A stretch of 64,000 nucleotides of DNA from Prorocentrum cordatum (taxonomy: Eukaryota > Sar > Dinophyceae > Prorocentrales > Prorocentraceae): contig CAUYUJ010017922.1 in NCBI GenBank assembly GCA_963575745.1, positions 125,001 to 189,000 of the forward strand. Direction: 5' to 3'. Shown one piece after another: positions 21,253 through 31,639 of this stretch. The notes beneath the pieces are model-generated. The model was not told where the DNA came from. It did no database searches and worked only from the letters and a program-made list of their open reading frames with translations. Position numbers and translations under genes: made by a program. Numbering within the stretch: the first letter of the stretch is position 1; each line of letters starts with the position of its first letter.

Positions 21253-22283
21253 TCAGTGCTCTTGGGAGTCGCTGTACTGGTTGATGAAGTGGCCGCAATA
21301 GCGGGTTCCCCCATTCTTGGTAGGGTTGTAGACGAGGTTCCCGTTGTTCTTGAAGATGGTGTTCTGGTGGAACGGGCCGTAGAGCTCCAACTTGGTAAAC
21401 ATCTCAGTGGGGTACTTCTGGAAGACAGGACCATGCATGAGTAAAGACGTAGCCGTCTTCAGGTCGGCGACGTTGGGCGTCGGGTAAGTCGGTAGCTGTG
21501 GCGTCAACGTCTTGTCAACACTAGGGATGTATACCTGGAAGATCGTCGTGTCCGTGTATTCTTCCGTTTTAACGATCAGGTAATCGGAGCGCGTGAGCCA
21601 GTAGTTGCGCTGTAATGGCATAGGGTTCTGCTAGTGCGGCCCCATGCCATCGCGCTCGTCGGGTACTGGTGCCAAGGAGCCCTCTGGACAGGTTACTTGC
21701 ATGTCCTTGGACCCAGCATATTTGTAGAAGTGCTGGAAGACCGCCTGGATGTCGGAAACGTAGAAGCCATAGGCGCCATTTGGGTTCAGCGACATCTTGG
21801 CGAGTAATTGCGTCCAGCAGTTGGACGAGGACCCGTCCGAAAGTATAAATGGGAGCGAGTCAAAGTCCTGGACCCTGACGCCAATCTGGACGTGAGGTCC
21901 TTCTGTGTACGAGGTCGTGGTCTCGTCGGGACCCGTCGTCTCGTGCCTCGGGTAGTATTTAGCCTGGCGCGACATGCAGAAGTAGACGGCAGCACCCAGG
22001 TAACGAGTGGTGTACGCTGAAAGGTCGAGCCGTAAGCTATGCACGGGGTATACAGTATGCAGACCTCTAAACATCGTAGCGTAATTGCCACCAGCATGGT
22101 GTACACAGCATAGCAGATAGCGTTGGTGGCACTGGGCGCGTTGCCAAAATATGCATCTGCACTGTTGGTTAAAAGAATACGCACCATCCGACTGCGACGA
22201 GACAGCGTAGTCACGCAAGGGTGGTGGTAGGCAACATGAAGGAGACAATTTACTCTTTTGCACTGTAGTAAGTAGCCGGTCAC
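21253..22283 (-). pseudogene. Unrecognised protein, downstream half (possible duplicated module)
   Basis: Upstream of about 22,050 the more protein-like frame is the one containing RILLTNSADAYFGNAP. It then shifts to a frame with RYLGAAVYFCMSRQAKYY and VSDIQAVFQHFYKY. A single in-frame TAG at 21,631-21,633 separates this from YIPSVDKTLTPQ, NVADLKTATSLL, KLELYGPFHQNT and NGGTRYCGHFINQY, ending at a TGA at 21,253. The pairs VSDIQA/VADLKT here and VSDIKA/VADLKS in the upstream half (24.2-25.2 kb) suggest a tandem domain duplication within one protein. The VADLK helix followed by a hydrophobic strand is loosely reminiscent of ubiquitin-like beta-grasp folds, but that is a guess. I do not recognise the family. 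Confidence 0.45.
22264..22279. repeat. Target-site duplication, left copy (16 bp)
   Basis: TGTAGTAAGTAGCCGG is repeated exactly at 24,209-24,224. Minus-strand coding sequence continues on both outer sides, so the 1.93 kb between the two copies is an insertion. Confidence 0.85.
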
Positions 22284-22432
22284 CTTTTCCCGGAAAAGGC
22301 TCCGTCCCAGGGTTTCTCTTTTAGTATTGTTACCCCCGGCTTCGACTTGAAGGAGGCCAGCGGAATTATCTTGCGATAAATGGACGAGTTTGAAGGAGGC
22401 CGGCGGAATTATGTTTGAGGATGTCTCGAGCG

Positions 22433-22590
22433 AAACACTTGTTTTTCAGAATGTGTTGAGGATGTCTCGAGCGAAACGCTGGTTTTGCAGAGTTGGGGGG
22501 TGTCTCGAGCGAAACGCTTGTTGTTCAGAATTTGTTGAGGACGTTTCGAGCGAAACGCTGGCTTTGCAGAGTTGGGGCATCTAACATGGC
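22433..22590. repeat. GTCTCGAGCGAAACGCT tandem repeat, 31-41 bp spacing
   Basis: Copies begin at 22,433, 22,464, 22,502 and 22,543, alternately followed by TTGTT(T/G)TTCAGAAT and GG(T/C)TTTGCAGAGTTGG. A related copy, GTCTCGAGCGGGAGCG, lies at 22,698. The core is shared with the 8.5-9.4 kb repeats. Confidence 0.85.
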
Positions 22591-22899
22591 GTCGGGCCCA
22601 ACGCCGAATTATGGGGAAACGCACGGGCGGCCGAAGAGCGCTGCCCGAGCTCTGAATTGCGCTTTGGGTGACTCTCCAGGGAAGACGTTGCGAGGATGTC
22701 TCGAGCGGGAGCGAGAATTCAGCTTATCCAGGTCACGCAGGGGGGTATCCAACATGACTGTCCCGAGCTGGAACCACGTGTTTTTTGTCATTTTCATCTC
22801 TAACATGATTGTCCCGAGCTGGAACCACGTGTTTTTACGTGTCCAGGCCACCCAGGGGTATCTAACATGGTTGTCCCGAGCTGGCACCGTGTTTTTACG

Positions 22900-24120
22900 T
22901 GTCCAGGCCACCAACACGACGTTTGTCCCCAGCACGTTCTGTAGCGCGTCCCCTTGGAACGCCGCGCGGTGCGTCCCCGTGGCACGTCCCCTGGCACGTC
23001 GCCTGGCTCGTCCCTTGGAACGTTCCGCGGCGCGTCTTCTTGGCACGTTTCCTTGTAAATTTGCTCTGGGGCAGCTACTATGTGGACTATATGCTCAGGC
23101 AGCTCGAGCTTAAGATCCAGATCAGTTTGGTCAGGACTCGGATGCAACGGAGGATTCGATCCAGAACATTATAGAGCACAATCGGGGCATGCCACATCGC
23201 AGTTCAGCACGGCGCAGCACAGCACAGCCCTCGGCACTGTACATTAAGATCGATACGCTCACTCAGCATTGCAACCTGGCACGTTCCGTGGCGCGTCCTG
23301 TGGCGAGTCCCTCTGGCACGTCGCGCGGCGCGTCCCCTGGCACGCCCTGTGGCACGTCCATTGGCACGTTCCGTAGCGCATCCCCTTGGCACGTCCCGCG
23401 GTGCGCCCCCATGGCACGTCCCTTGGCACGTCGCCTGGCGCGCCCCTTGGAACGTTCCGCGGCGCGTCTTCTTCGCATGCCCCCCATGTGAATTAGCTTT
23501 GCGGCAGCTACTACGTGCTCAGGCAGCTCGAGCCGAAGATCCAGATCAGTTCGGTTAGGACTCGGATGCAAAGGAGGACTCGATCCACAACGCTATAGAG
23601 CACAATCGTCACGTGGCACATCGCAGTTCAGCACGGCGCAGCATAGCACTGCCTTCGGCACGGTACATCAAGAACGATACACTCAGCATTGCAATTTGGC
23701 ACGTTCCGTGCCGCGTCCTGTGGCGAGTCCCCCTGGCACGTCGCGCGGCGCGTCCCCTGGCACGTCCCGTGGCACGTCCATTGGCACGTTCCGTAGCGCG
23801 TCCTCTCGGCACGTCCCGCGGTGCGTCCCCGTGGCACGTCTCTGGCAGCTCGCTTGGCGCGTCCCTTGGAACGTTCCGCGGCGCGTCCTCCCGGCATGTT
23901 CCCCTGTCACTCAGCTCTTGGGCAACCACTAGTTATGTGTTCAGGCAGCTCGAACTTAAGATCTAGATCAGTTCGGTCAGGACTCGGATGCAAAGGAGGA
24001 TTCGATCCACAACGCTATAGAGCACAATCGCGGCATGGCACATCGCAATTCAGCACAGCGCTTCACAGCACACCCTTCGGCACGGTACATCAAGATCGAT
24101 ACACTAGACATTGCATCTGC
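22900..24120. repeat. ~422 bp tandem repeat built on a GGCACGTCC sub-repeat
   Basis: The landmark ATAGAGCACAATCG recurs at 23,170, 23,595 and 24,017 (spacing 425 and 422 bp). Each unit contains CACATCGCA(G/A)TTCAGCAC, then about 15-bp sub-repeats of the form CCCNTGGCACGT, then CAGGCAGCTCGA and GGACTCGGATGCA. About two and a half units are present. Confidence 0.88.
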
Positions 24121-24208
24121 CCGTCGCACAATCAGGTGTCTTCGAAACGTTGCCATGTCTTACATTTCTATATTATTTTCCGGGTTTGTGGGTCGATCAT
24201 GTTTCCAT

Positions 24209-24224
24209 TGTAGTAAGTAGCCGG
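24209..24224. repeat. Target-site duplication, right copy (16 bp)
   Basis: Exact copy of 22,264-22,279. Confidence 0.85.
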
Positions 24225-25739
24225 CACATGGTAGCTTGGCAGCGGCTCGGTAAGCATGGAGTAGGGCCCCTCGCGCAGCTAAGCAGCCACTCGACCCAGC
24301 GCTTCTTTCGCGGGGGCTCCGGGAGGGCCGCGCGCTTCAGCGAGCTCGTCGCGGCCCCCCCCTTCCGCCGCGTCGAAACCCTCGACCGGCAGCGGGTTCT
24401 TGTCGTGCAAGATCATGGGCGTGCTGTAGTAGACGCCAGGCAGCTTGTAGTCGCCGTAGCCTTCGTAGTAGTCCTTGTGCACCGGGTGGCGGATGCACTC
24501 CCAGTCGAGGTCGACGTAGCGGGTGAGCTTCCAGCGGAAGCCTTTATCGACAGCAGAGCCTTCGGGGATTACTTCGCCGTCGATCGTCTGATACTTCATC
24601 GCGTAGGTCTCGGCGAGGCCCGCGTAGGGGTCGTAGCGGAGTTTTTGATGGCAGCGCAGCCTAGTGCGGGAGTTACCGTTGATCATCAACTGCGCCAGGT
24701 AGCGAGGCTCAATGAGGCCCCGACCAAGCATGAGCTGGTCGACGATGGCGGACTTCAGGTCGGCGACGGTCATGTCGGTAGCGATCTGGACAACGATGTC
24801 CTTCTGCATCGCCAGGGGTACAACGTCGAACGGCACCGTAATCTCAGTGGGGTAAGCACGCTGCTTCGCGCACTGGTACCACACGTTGGGAACTTAGAAT
24901 TCGTCTTGGAGCGGCTCCGCGGCGCGAGGGCCGACGCCCCGCCCGTCGATCTTGACCTCCTTCTCTGCAGCCGTGGCGTTGTGGATGTCGATGAGAAACC
25001 CGTCGTAGAACTTGCAGTGGCGGCACAGGGCGGCCTTGATGTCGGAGACCTGCGCGGAAGACTTGCACCCGTAGATCGCGGGGTTTTGGCGGGACTTCAC
25101 TGGTATTTGTAGCCAGCCGGCTGGCTTCGTGCTGGGCGAGAAGATGCCGCGCTCGCTGCGCGTCTCCTGCTTGGCGAGGTTGCCAGCGCAGGTCTGATTG
25201 ATCCAGGTGAAGAGCATGGCCGCAAGGCCGAGGTATCAGCGGTAGCAGCGCAGGCGTTGGCGGTACCCGACGCGTTTGAGCCCACGAGCTGCGCGCGGCG
25301 CCGCACGGCGAGCAGGAGGTGGTAGCCCGGGGCACGGGCCTGGGAGCTGGCAAACGCCATTCGCCTTCCTGAAGGACAAGGTCGCTGGCGAGCCGGGGCC
25401 ACGTCGGCGCCGCAGAAGGAACTTCTGACGAAGTACACCACGGATTGTGCCAAGGAGGCCCCATTATTTGGACTGCAAGTTCACGGTGGACACCAGACGT
25501 AGCAAGGACAGCAGTAGCACCCAGGCTGTAGTGCTCCTCCACTTCCCAATTGTATTTATTCTGCAAAGCGGACTGCGCGTGAAGTACGCGCGCTTGAGCC
25601 CGGCTGCGGCGGCGATGCGCAGACTGGGGCAGGCGTCTAGGCAGGCAGCGCGGTCGCCACTCGATCCAAGGACATGCTTATCGTAGAAGGGGCATAGATG
25701 TTCGTAGGTGTTGGTGCGACTGGAATCGTAGGCGAGCAC
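24209..25739 (-). pseudogene. Unrecognised protein, upstream half (possible duplicated module)
   Basis: Reading frames move from the one with NWEVEEHYSLGATAVLATSG (about 25,560) through a second frame to one containing FTWINQTCAGNLAKQ, WLQIPVKSRQNPAIYG, QVSDIKAALCRHCKFYDG and ATAAEKEVKIDGRG. An in-frame TAA at 24,894-24,896 is followed, in frame, by ITVPFDVVPLAMQKDIVVQI, TVADLKSAIVDQLMLGR, RYLAQLMINGNSRTRL and RWKLTRYVDLDWECIR. An in-frame TAG lies at 24,279. The block ends at the insertion at 24,209 and appears to resume at 22,263. I recognise no family. It could be the 3' part of the LINE or an unrelated host gene captured beside it. Confidence 0.45.
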
Positions 25740-26025
25740 GGCTCGAACTTCAACTCCTGGAGAGCTGATTCGTAGGTTGATCCTGATTATCCGAGTTGTT
25801 TGGCGCAGTCGGGCTACATCTTACGGCCAGGGACGATCTCGACATAAAACGGCTCAAGCGCGGTCTGCACGTGGTTTGGGGAGGTACTTGGCATGCACTT
25901 GTGGGCCTATACGGTCGCGTAGACGCCCGTGATAAAGTTGCACAGATGTGGAAGGTTTGTCTTAAATGGTGACGCGTTGAACCCTGTCCTTGTGGCGTCT
26001 CTCTCAAAGGCAGCACCGTGGACAC
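25740..26025 (-). pseudogene. Tail of the LINE second ORF
   Basis: In one minus frame this segment carries a short stretch resembling FKTxxxxxLCxxI, which in related dinoflagellate elements follows the GPPCETWS domain (recalled, not checked). Several stops interrupt it, and the flanking frames look random. It probably holds the end of the element's long ORF. Confidence 0.35.
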
Positions 26026-26062
26026 GTAGGTGGCTACGGCGTCCGCGGTTGGTCGTCACCGA

Positions 26063-26620
26063 TTACGCACGGGCTGCTTCCGGCCAGTGCACTGTCAGTA
26101 GGGTCGTCGGCCGTTTAGCCTCCGCGCCGAGCGTGCATTGGTCGAATGAAATGGTCGTGGCCTGCAGTGCGTTCAGTAGGGCCCTGAGCTCTAGCAGCTT
26201 CCAAGTGGAGGCGCAGCGAGCACGCCAGCAGGGCGTGGACGCACGTCCCACGGTCGCGGGCATGCCGACGAGTAACGCATCCAGTAGTAGCTCGAGCGCG
26301 ATACGTAGTAGTTGATTGCCGATACGCACCTGTGCACGGCCCTTGGTCGCCAGGCCCTTGCAGCCCCATGGTTGCGGTGTGTCTCGTTGCACTCGCGGGC
26401 CCCCGCGCGTGCCATCCAGTATTCGGTCCCATCTGGCACCTGACCAGGTCTCGCAAGGAGGGCCCGCGTGAAGGCCGATGACCCTGCCGACGCGCACCAG
26501 GGCAACCCAGAAAGCCCTGGCATCCTCACGGAGGAGATTGCCCCATGCGGCGTCCTTGGCCACGTCGACGCTGAGGACTTCGATTGGGAACATGTCGCGG
26601 CACTCGATGCTACGCGGCAA
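26063..26620 (-). pseudogene. GPPCETWS domain, cytosine-5 methyltransferase-like
   Basis: A continuous frame of about 185 codons. Residues ~13-22 read IEVLSVDVAK, a strand ending in acidic residues that could correspond to a Rossmann nucleotide-binding motif. Residues ~48-60 read VIGLHAGPPCETW, followed by SGARW. The P-P-C-E-T-W-S core resembles motif IV of C5 cytosine methyltransferases, where the Cys attacks cytosine and Glu or Gln follows. Later come RIALELLLDALL, FDQCTLGAEAKRPTTLL and VHWPEA. From memory the same architecture follows the reverse transcriptase in many dinoflagellate LINEs, so it is an element domain and not a host gene. The ENV motif and target-recognition region of true methyltransferases are not recognisable, so activity is doubtful. 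The frame is intact here even though its neighbours are broken. Confidence 0.6.
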
Positions 26621-26644
26621 ATCGCCGCCCCGTCTCCGGCCAGA

Positions 26645-26835
26645 GTATACACGCCGGTCGTTGAAAGTAGGTATTTGTTCTATTCCCAGATCCCAATCTA
26701 CTTCAAGCGCCTTCCCACTTCAAGAATCGACACGCTTTTGCGGTGTTTTGTTATTCCCTGGGGGGCCTGGACCCAATCCACTTTATCCGCCTTCCTACTT
26801 CATGTTTCTACCTACTTCTTCCGACCGACGTGTAA
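26645..26835. repeat. Short non-coding insert with ~36 bp direct repeats
   Basis: Lies between the zinc-finger and GPPCETWS blocks of the LINE. On the minus strand GAAGTAGGAAGGCG..GGATTGGG and GAAGTGGGAAGGCG..AGATTGGG are direct repeats about 76 bp apart. It interrupts an otherwise open minus frame, so it is probably a small inserted repeat. Confidence 0.45.
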
Positions 26836-27413
26836 GTGCAGGAAGTAGTACCTTTTGTGCTCGGCGACCTGCTGCGGGATTGCGACGACGCCCGCGCTGC
26901 CGGGCGAGCCACTTGGGGAAGTCGGGTCGGGCGGCAGCCTGCAGTCGTCGACCCAAGGTTCGCTCGGGCAGCGGCAGCGCGGGTGCCCCGCAGATGTGCA
27001 ATTGCCTGTAGCTTGACCTGCTCGTCGAAATAGCTCCCCTTGCGGAGGGCCGATCCCGCAGACTTGTCAATGTCGCTGGGGTCGCTCACTTGCTGCGGGG
27101 GGGGGGGCCAGTGCTGTCGCATGAGGCGCGCGCAGCGTCTCTTGCGTTTGGGTGGGCGCGCGAGCAGCCGCGGGCGCACGTGGAAGTCCGCTCCACATGC
27201 GCGGCAACATCCAGAGTCCATCTAGTGTTTTACGCGGTCGCCCACTGGGCGGCACTTGGCCATGCGTATGGACCAGGCACAGTTGGTGGCAAGCAGGGCA
27301 TTGCATTCTGGACATGGGTGCTTGCGCTGGTTCTCTGCCACAGGTGCGCGGTCGGGCGGGGGTGGCACGCCTAGTAATTCCAGACGCGCGTAGAAGGAGT
27401 GGCGCCAGACCAT
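26835..27413 (-). pseudogene. C2H2/C-x2-C zinc-finger segment of the LINE ORF2
   Basis: One frame reads RKHPCPECNALLATNCAWSI, then RMAKCRPVGDRVKH, a single TAG at 27,222-27,224, then MDSGCCRACGADFHVRPRL and KRKRRCARLMRQHW. Two C-x2-C pairs with downstream His and Cys suggest paired zinc fingers for nucleic-acid binding, located just after the reverse transcriptase. From memory, the arrangement is typical of dinoflagellate LINEs. Only the stop codon breaks it. Confidence 0.65.
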
Positions 27414-27419
27414 GTGTTC

Positions 27420-29772
27420 AGTTTGGTCACGGTACCAGTCTGTTGCAGCCCTCCATCGGGCGTCGATGTATTTGAACGCCGTTCCGACGTTGCCCGTGAT
27501 GTTCTTGATCCCGTCCTAAGTCGTGGCAGGGGCGCTCGTGTCCTGGTAGTCGCTGAACTGGGCGAACCAGTCCAGGTCGCTCTGTAGTTGGGTGGTCCAG
27601 CGCCTCCAACGTGGAATAATATATCCAGCAGCATCAGGAGCTGTTTGGGGACATAGTGCATGGCTCGCGTGAAGTATTGCAATCTGCGGCAGCGCAGTAA
27701 TAATTGGACATCACTCCTGTAGGTATCCGCAAGGATTCTGCTATCAGTAATACGTTTTTTTTCGCTTGTTCGTGGGCAAGTACGCCAGCGGCACCTGAGT
27801 AAAGATTGATGTAAGTACCATGTAATGATGCAGCTTCCTTCGCGCTGAGCGGCTCCCAAGCTTCGGCGTTGCAGGTGGGGCGTGACAGCGCAGGTGCACC
27901 GGCCATGTAGAGCTTGCCCTTGAGCGTCGGAGCCTTATTCTGGTATAGGGCCTTATGGACAGGGCCGGAGCCTCGTGAGGTAAGGAGTTGGCTGCACTTG
28001 ATCTCTATTCCCATGGCTTGGTCAGAGTCGATCATTGCCCCCAGATGCTTTGCTTTGGCAACCAGCTCGATGGTGATGCCGCACTACAGGATATGCAGTT
28101 TAGCTCACATGTCTGTGCACAGCCTGGTCTTGGTTCTACGCTGGCCTTGACCGCGCATGCCGGGAAGTACCTGGGACTTGCTTTTAGCGCAGCTGGGGGT
28201 GAGGCCGCATTGGACCAGGCCCTCGTGGATCGCACGGACCGCTTGTGACTCCTGTACCATGATAACCTCGATGTCCTACGCTAACGTAATGAAGCCCGTG
28301 TCGTCAGCGTAGGTCGAGTCCACCGCGTAGTAGGGGTCGCCAGCATCGCTCAGTAATGGATGTGCCCGGTCAAATTGTGCGACATCCAGCAGTAGTCCTT
28401 GCGATAGCAGCGTGTTCCTTATGGTAGCCAGTGCTTTCGAGTAGAGGACGCTGAACATGAAGTCGGCCAGACTCGACCTTGGGCGCGAACCCGCCGCGGG
28501 CCTGGCTACCAATGGGAGCTCCTTGACATTGAACCAGGTGTCGAGGCGGCTTTGTATTGGGAGTGATACCACATGTGGGCCGGTGTTGTCGGACGTGATG
28601 GCTGGAAATTGCAGTAGTAACTCTGCCGTTCCCGTTAACGCGGCCGGGATGTCATAGGTGCCAAGTTGGTCTTTCAGCGCGTTCTCGCCCGTGCCCATGG
28701 TAGCGCCATGATTCTGATGACTGCGCAGCAGGCGTTCCTCAGGTCGAAGAGCGGGGCGATGGCTGCCATCTCAGTGGCTCTAGCCAAGTCTGGGACGGAG
28801 CGGATGACAGGCGCGGCCATGGTGGTACCTCTGAGACGCCAGCCTCCGCACATGGAATTCTCGTAGAGCTCGACGATGGTTGTTCTTAGTTCTCGGCGTA
28901 TGAGGGCGCAGTGGAGTGTCATAGTGTAAGATCCTACCAGGCTAGACCTGCAGTTCTCTATGTAAGCCGAGGAGTTATTGTTCTTGAAGACGTCCGCGGC
29001 AACGCCACCTTTAGCAAGGAGTGGCTCCTGCTGGATTAGCGCAGCTTTAGTACGGAGGGGGTGCAGGTGTCTAGCCACTGCCGCGGGGGCATTGGCAGCT
29101 AGGTCGTCGCACCTGCCCTCTGGCCGTTCGCCCCATCCCTGGATGCTCGGGCCAGTTGCGTCGTGAAGCCCTCGAACGTGTTGACCGAGGCGGGGTCGAC
29201 TACATTGCACTAGGTGTCATGGATAGTACAATCAGTGATGTTGCAGATCTCCTTGAGGTCGGCCCACTGCACGATGTCCGCATGTTCGTTAGCCGCGAAG
29301 GCATTGATCTTCTCCAAGCCCCGCTCAGCATCGGTTGTGATGGGGTCGCCGTCCTTGGTGAGTCGCACAGGTGCTAGTTGTGAAGCCCAGTACTTTTGTT
29401 TCTTGTAGCCCGCCGCGGAGAGTAATTTCCTGGACGATGCCCAGACGCCCCGTGCGCGTCCACGTTGGGGCGCGGTGGCCAAAGCTTCGGCTGTGCTGGT
29501 ATGTATGTCAGTACGGTTCTGCTCCATCGCGTTGATGTGGTGCGTCCGGGTATCGTTGAGGAAGGTATTGATGTTGGTGATGAATTGTCGTAGGGACTGG
29601 ATTGTGTAGTAAGTTCCCTTACCGCAGGGGCCCAGGGGTCTTTTGGAAACGCGTACTGTTCCGCTTTGCGTTGCAGCTGATCAACGAGTGGCCAGTGGGC
29701 CATGTTATCTTCGTGGTACTTTCTCTTGGCGAGGTGTACATGCCTACGGAGCTTGAGTGAGCGCATTGTCAT
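27420..29772 (-). pseudogene. LINE reverse transcriptase domain, decayed
   Basis: Reading from 29,772 down, the block crosses several frames. Landmarks are EPLLAKGGVAADVFKNNNSS (fingers), IAPLFDLRNACCAVIR (motif A, F-x-D-L), TWFNVKELPLVARP and GSRPRSSLADFMFSVLYSKA (motif B region), and STYADDTGFITL (motif C, catalytic YADD). A thumb/connection follows: CGITIELVAKAKHLGAMID, KLYMAGAPALSRPTCNAEAW and RAMHYVPKQLLMLLDI. Single in-frame stops lie at 29,210 (TAG), 28,276 (TAG), 28,105 (TGA) and 28,084 (TAG), with conserved sequence on both sides. The catalytic Asp pair is intact. It would have copied element RNA by target-primed reverse transcription. The class is certain; the frame is not functional as written. 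Confidence 0.88.
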
Positions 29773-29899
29773 TGGAGTGGTGGGGTGCCTCTTGGGCGTA
29801 GTCTCGGCACCTTGTAAATTCTCTTGGCCGCCGTGAGAAACGTGTCAGCGGTATCCTTGTAGTGCTGGCTCACGTTGATGTCTCACAGTGGTATTTGTT

Positions 29900-30840
29900 G
29901 CTTATCCAGCTCGTCTCCGAATTCCTAGGCGAGCTGTGGATCTCGAAAATTGTGCTTGTCGTATTGGGTACCCGAATGTCGATCTATTGCCACCAAGAGT
30001 GCCCCAGAAGTCTACGATGACTGGGAGGTTGTCTTCCCTATCGCGTAGGACGTCGCAGTCGGTCTGCGTGCAGCAGGCGTGCGCGGCGAGGTGTAGTTGT
30101 TCCGAAGTAGTGATGTAGTCAATTGTACGGTAGGGTCTTTCTTTGATGGCTGACCATGTATAGCCGTTGACGTTGGGGTGTAGCGTCGTAGTGGCGAACA
30201 TGGATGTTGAGGCGAGGACCTTGTGCAGCTTCTCGCCGTTGTCGTTCTCGTCCTCACACCAGCCTTCCGACCCGACCCAGTCTGTGGTGATGTGATGCTA
30301 CCCAGTCTGGCGCTTGCGTCTATAACTGAGAGGCTGGGCTGGTTTTTGAAGGTGTGGTTTGTGATGCGGTCCTAATATTCGGCTCTTTCCTGGGCGTCGG
30401 TATGCATGTGTGGCGCGTGCGCGACGAAGACGACATCGGCCTCGATGAGTAGCGTAAGGTAATTTAGTATTGATGAAAAGCGAGCATCCGTATTGCCTTT
30501 CTTGAGCCCCGGGGTGTATCGTGATAACGTATGTGTCCATCCTTCGTCCTTGTGGCTTCCTGGATTTCTGTGTGCTTGTCAGTAGTATCCGATCGGCGCG
30601 CAGTTGCTGGCACAATTGGGATACCTTACCGATACGCTTTGACTTGGAGGGTACTGGGTTGACGCCGTTGTCATTGACGCAAAGCGCACGTACGTTCTAG
30701 GTCTGCACTCTAAACTCGATCTCGTACGGAACGTCCTTGTGGGTCGGTGCGGCCGGTAGGGGCTCCAAGTACCAGCAGAATTTGTCGCCGTCGTTCGGGG
30801 GGTATGTTTCTCGGTCTTCGCCCGGGACATGAAGGAGCCA
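29900..30840 (-). pseudogene. LINE AP-type endonuclease (EEP) domain, decayed
   Basis: The N-terminus reads EIEFRVQT, then a TAG at 30,697-30,699, then NVRALCVNDNG. Family members normally read TWNVRAL here, so the stop appears to replace Trp. A frame change follows, with VVFVAHAPHMHTDAQERAEY, a second TAG at 30,372 where EYW-D is expected, and SLSVIDASARLG, corresponding to the D-x-N-A-R segment. The C-terminal part at about 30,200-29,900 has RTIDYITTSEQL and EDNLPVIVDF, matching the IDYI and DH-PV region of EEP nucleases. The domain would nick target DNA to prime reverse transcription. The catalytic Glu of the L-Q-E-T segment is not clear in any frame. Confidence 0.8.
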
Positions 30841-30879
30841 TTGTCAAGCTGCGTGGGTATTTGTTGTCAGTATGTTGTT

Positions 30880-31403
30880 GATGACGCTGTAGGCGAAGTG
30901 GTTGTCGTTATCAGCGGCGCACTTAGCACATACGCCCGCCAGTTATTGCAGGGATGGTTTTTGTGTCCCTTGTGCCAGATGAGCTTGGCATAGGCGACGC
31001 TGGCGCGCTCCACGTATAGGGCTCGCGCCAAGGTGGCCAGCTGCAAATTAGCTGTTAGCCTGTACTCGCCTCACGAGAGCATCAGTGCCACCGTATTGCC
31101 ACAGTGGATGTAGTGGTACGAGGTCGGCTGGATGTTGCCTGACTCGTCTCCTCGGAGTGCCATGGTGAGGGCCCAAATGATACTCGCAAGTTCGGCTGTA
31201 GTGCATGAGGTAATCGGGTAGTCACCGCCAATCGATTGTCGGAGCTTGGCCTCCGCATGGCCACAGTAGTGGTACTCGTCTCCAGGTTCGTTGCCCGTCC
31301 TGTTGGCCTGGATGTAGACGAGCCCCCTGGCGGAGTCCTCGGGCCTCTGCTCGTGGTAGCTGCCGTCTGGGTACAGATGGTGGTGGAGTGAGTGTCTCTG
31401 CAC
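30880..31403 (-). pseudogene. RNase H domain located upstream of the endonuclease
   Basis: LYPDGSYHEQ supplies the first Asp, TTAELASIIWAL the Glu helix and YIHCGNTVAL the third strand, where catalytic Asp is replaced by Gly. After an in-frame TGA at 31,071-31,073 come LTANLQLATLARAL and WHKGHKNHPCNNWRAYV, matching the H-x-K-G-H and N-x-R-A-D end, with Tyr in place of the final Asp. Two of four catalytic residues and one codon are therefore lost. The fold order is convincing. Its position before the endonuclease, about 30 codons away, is unusual for a LINE. Confidence 0.78.
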
Positions 31404-31639
31404 TTCTGATTAGCAATGTGCTCCTGGGTGACTTCCCTGATGTCGAGATAGTCGGTGCTGGTATCGACACGTGCACGTGTTGCTTCAGCGGCCAGTTTGC
31501 CCAAGGGTACTCTGAGTTGTATCGGGCAGTTCGATAGGACAGGTTCGTAGCCATGTTGTTGCTACGGTAAGTCAGGGGGAGGGGATGTCGGAGGTGGCAA
31601 CGGTGCGGCACCTCGGTATTATTGGTATCGACGTTCATC

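Larger units (their letters stand above)
22280..24208. mobile_element. 1.93 kb satellite-bearing insertion with 16 bp target-site duplication
   Basis: Begins TCACCTTTTCCCGGAAAAGG, which holds an 8-bp-arm hairpin (CCTTTTCC / GGAAAAGG), and ends TTTGTGGGTCGATCATG. It contains GTCTCGAGCGAAAC repeats (22,433-22,590), three copies of GAGCTGGAACCACGTGTTTT (22,755-22,900) and a ~422 bp tandem unit (22,900-24,120). A duplication of this length fits target-primed retroposition better than most DNA transposons. I find no terminal inverted repeats, no poly(A) tail and no credible ORF, so it would be non-autonomous. Confidence 0.7.

Noticed and set aside
23170-24120. Regular repeats that might be a CRISPR array
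   Set aside because: Units are 422 bp with internal 15 bp sub-repeats and no unique spacers, and the sequence is eukaryotic in character.
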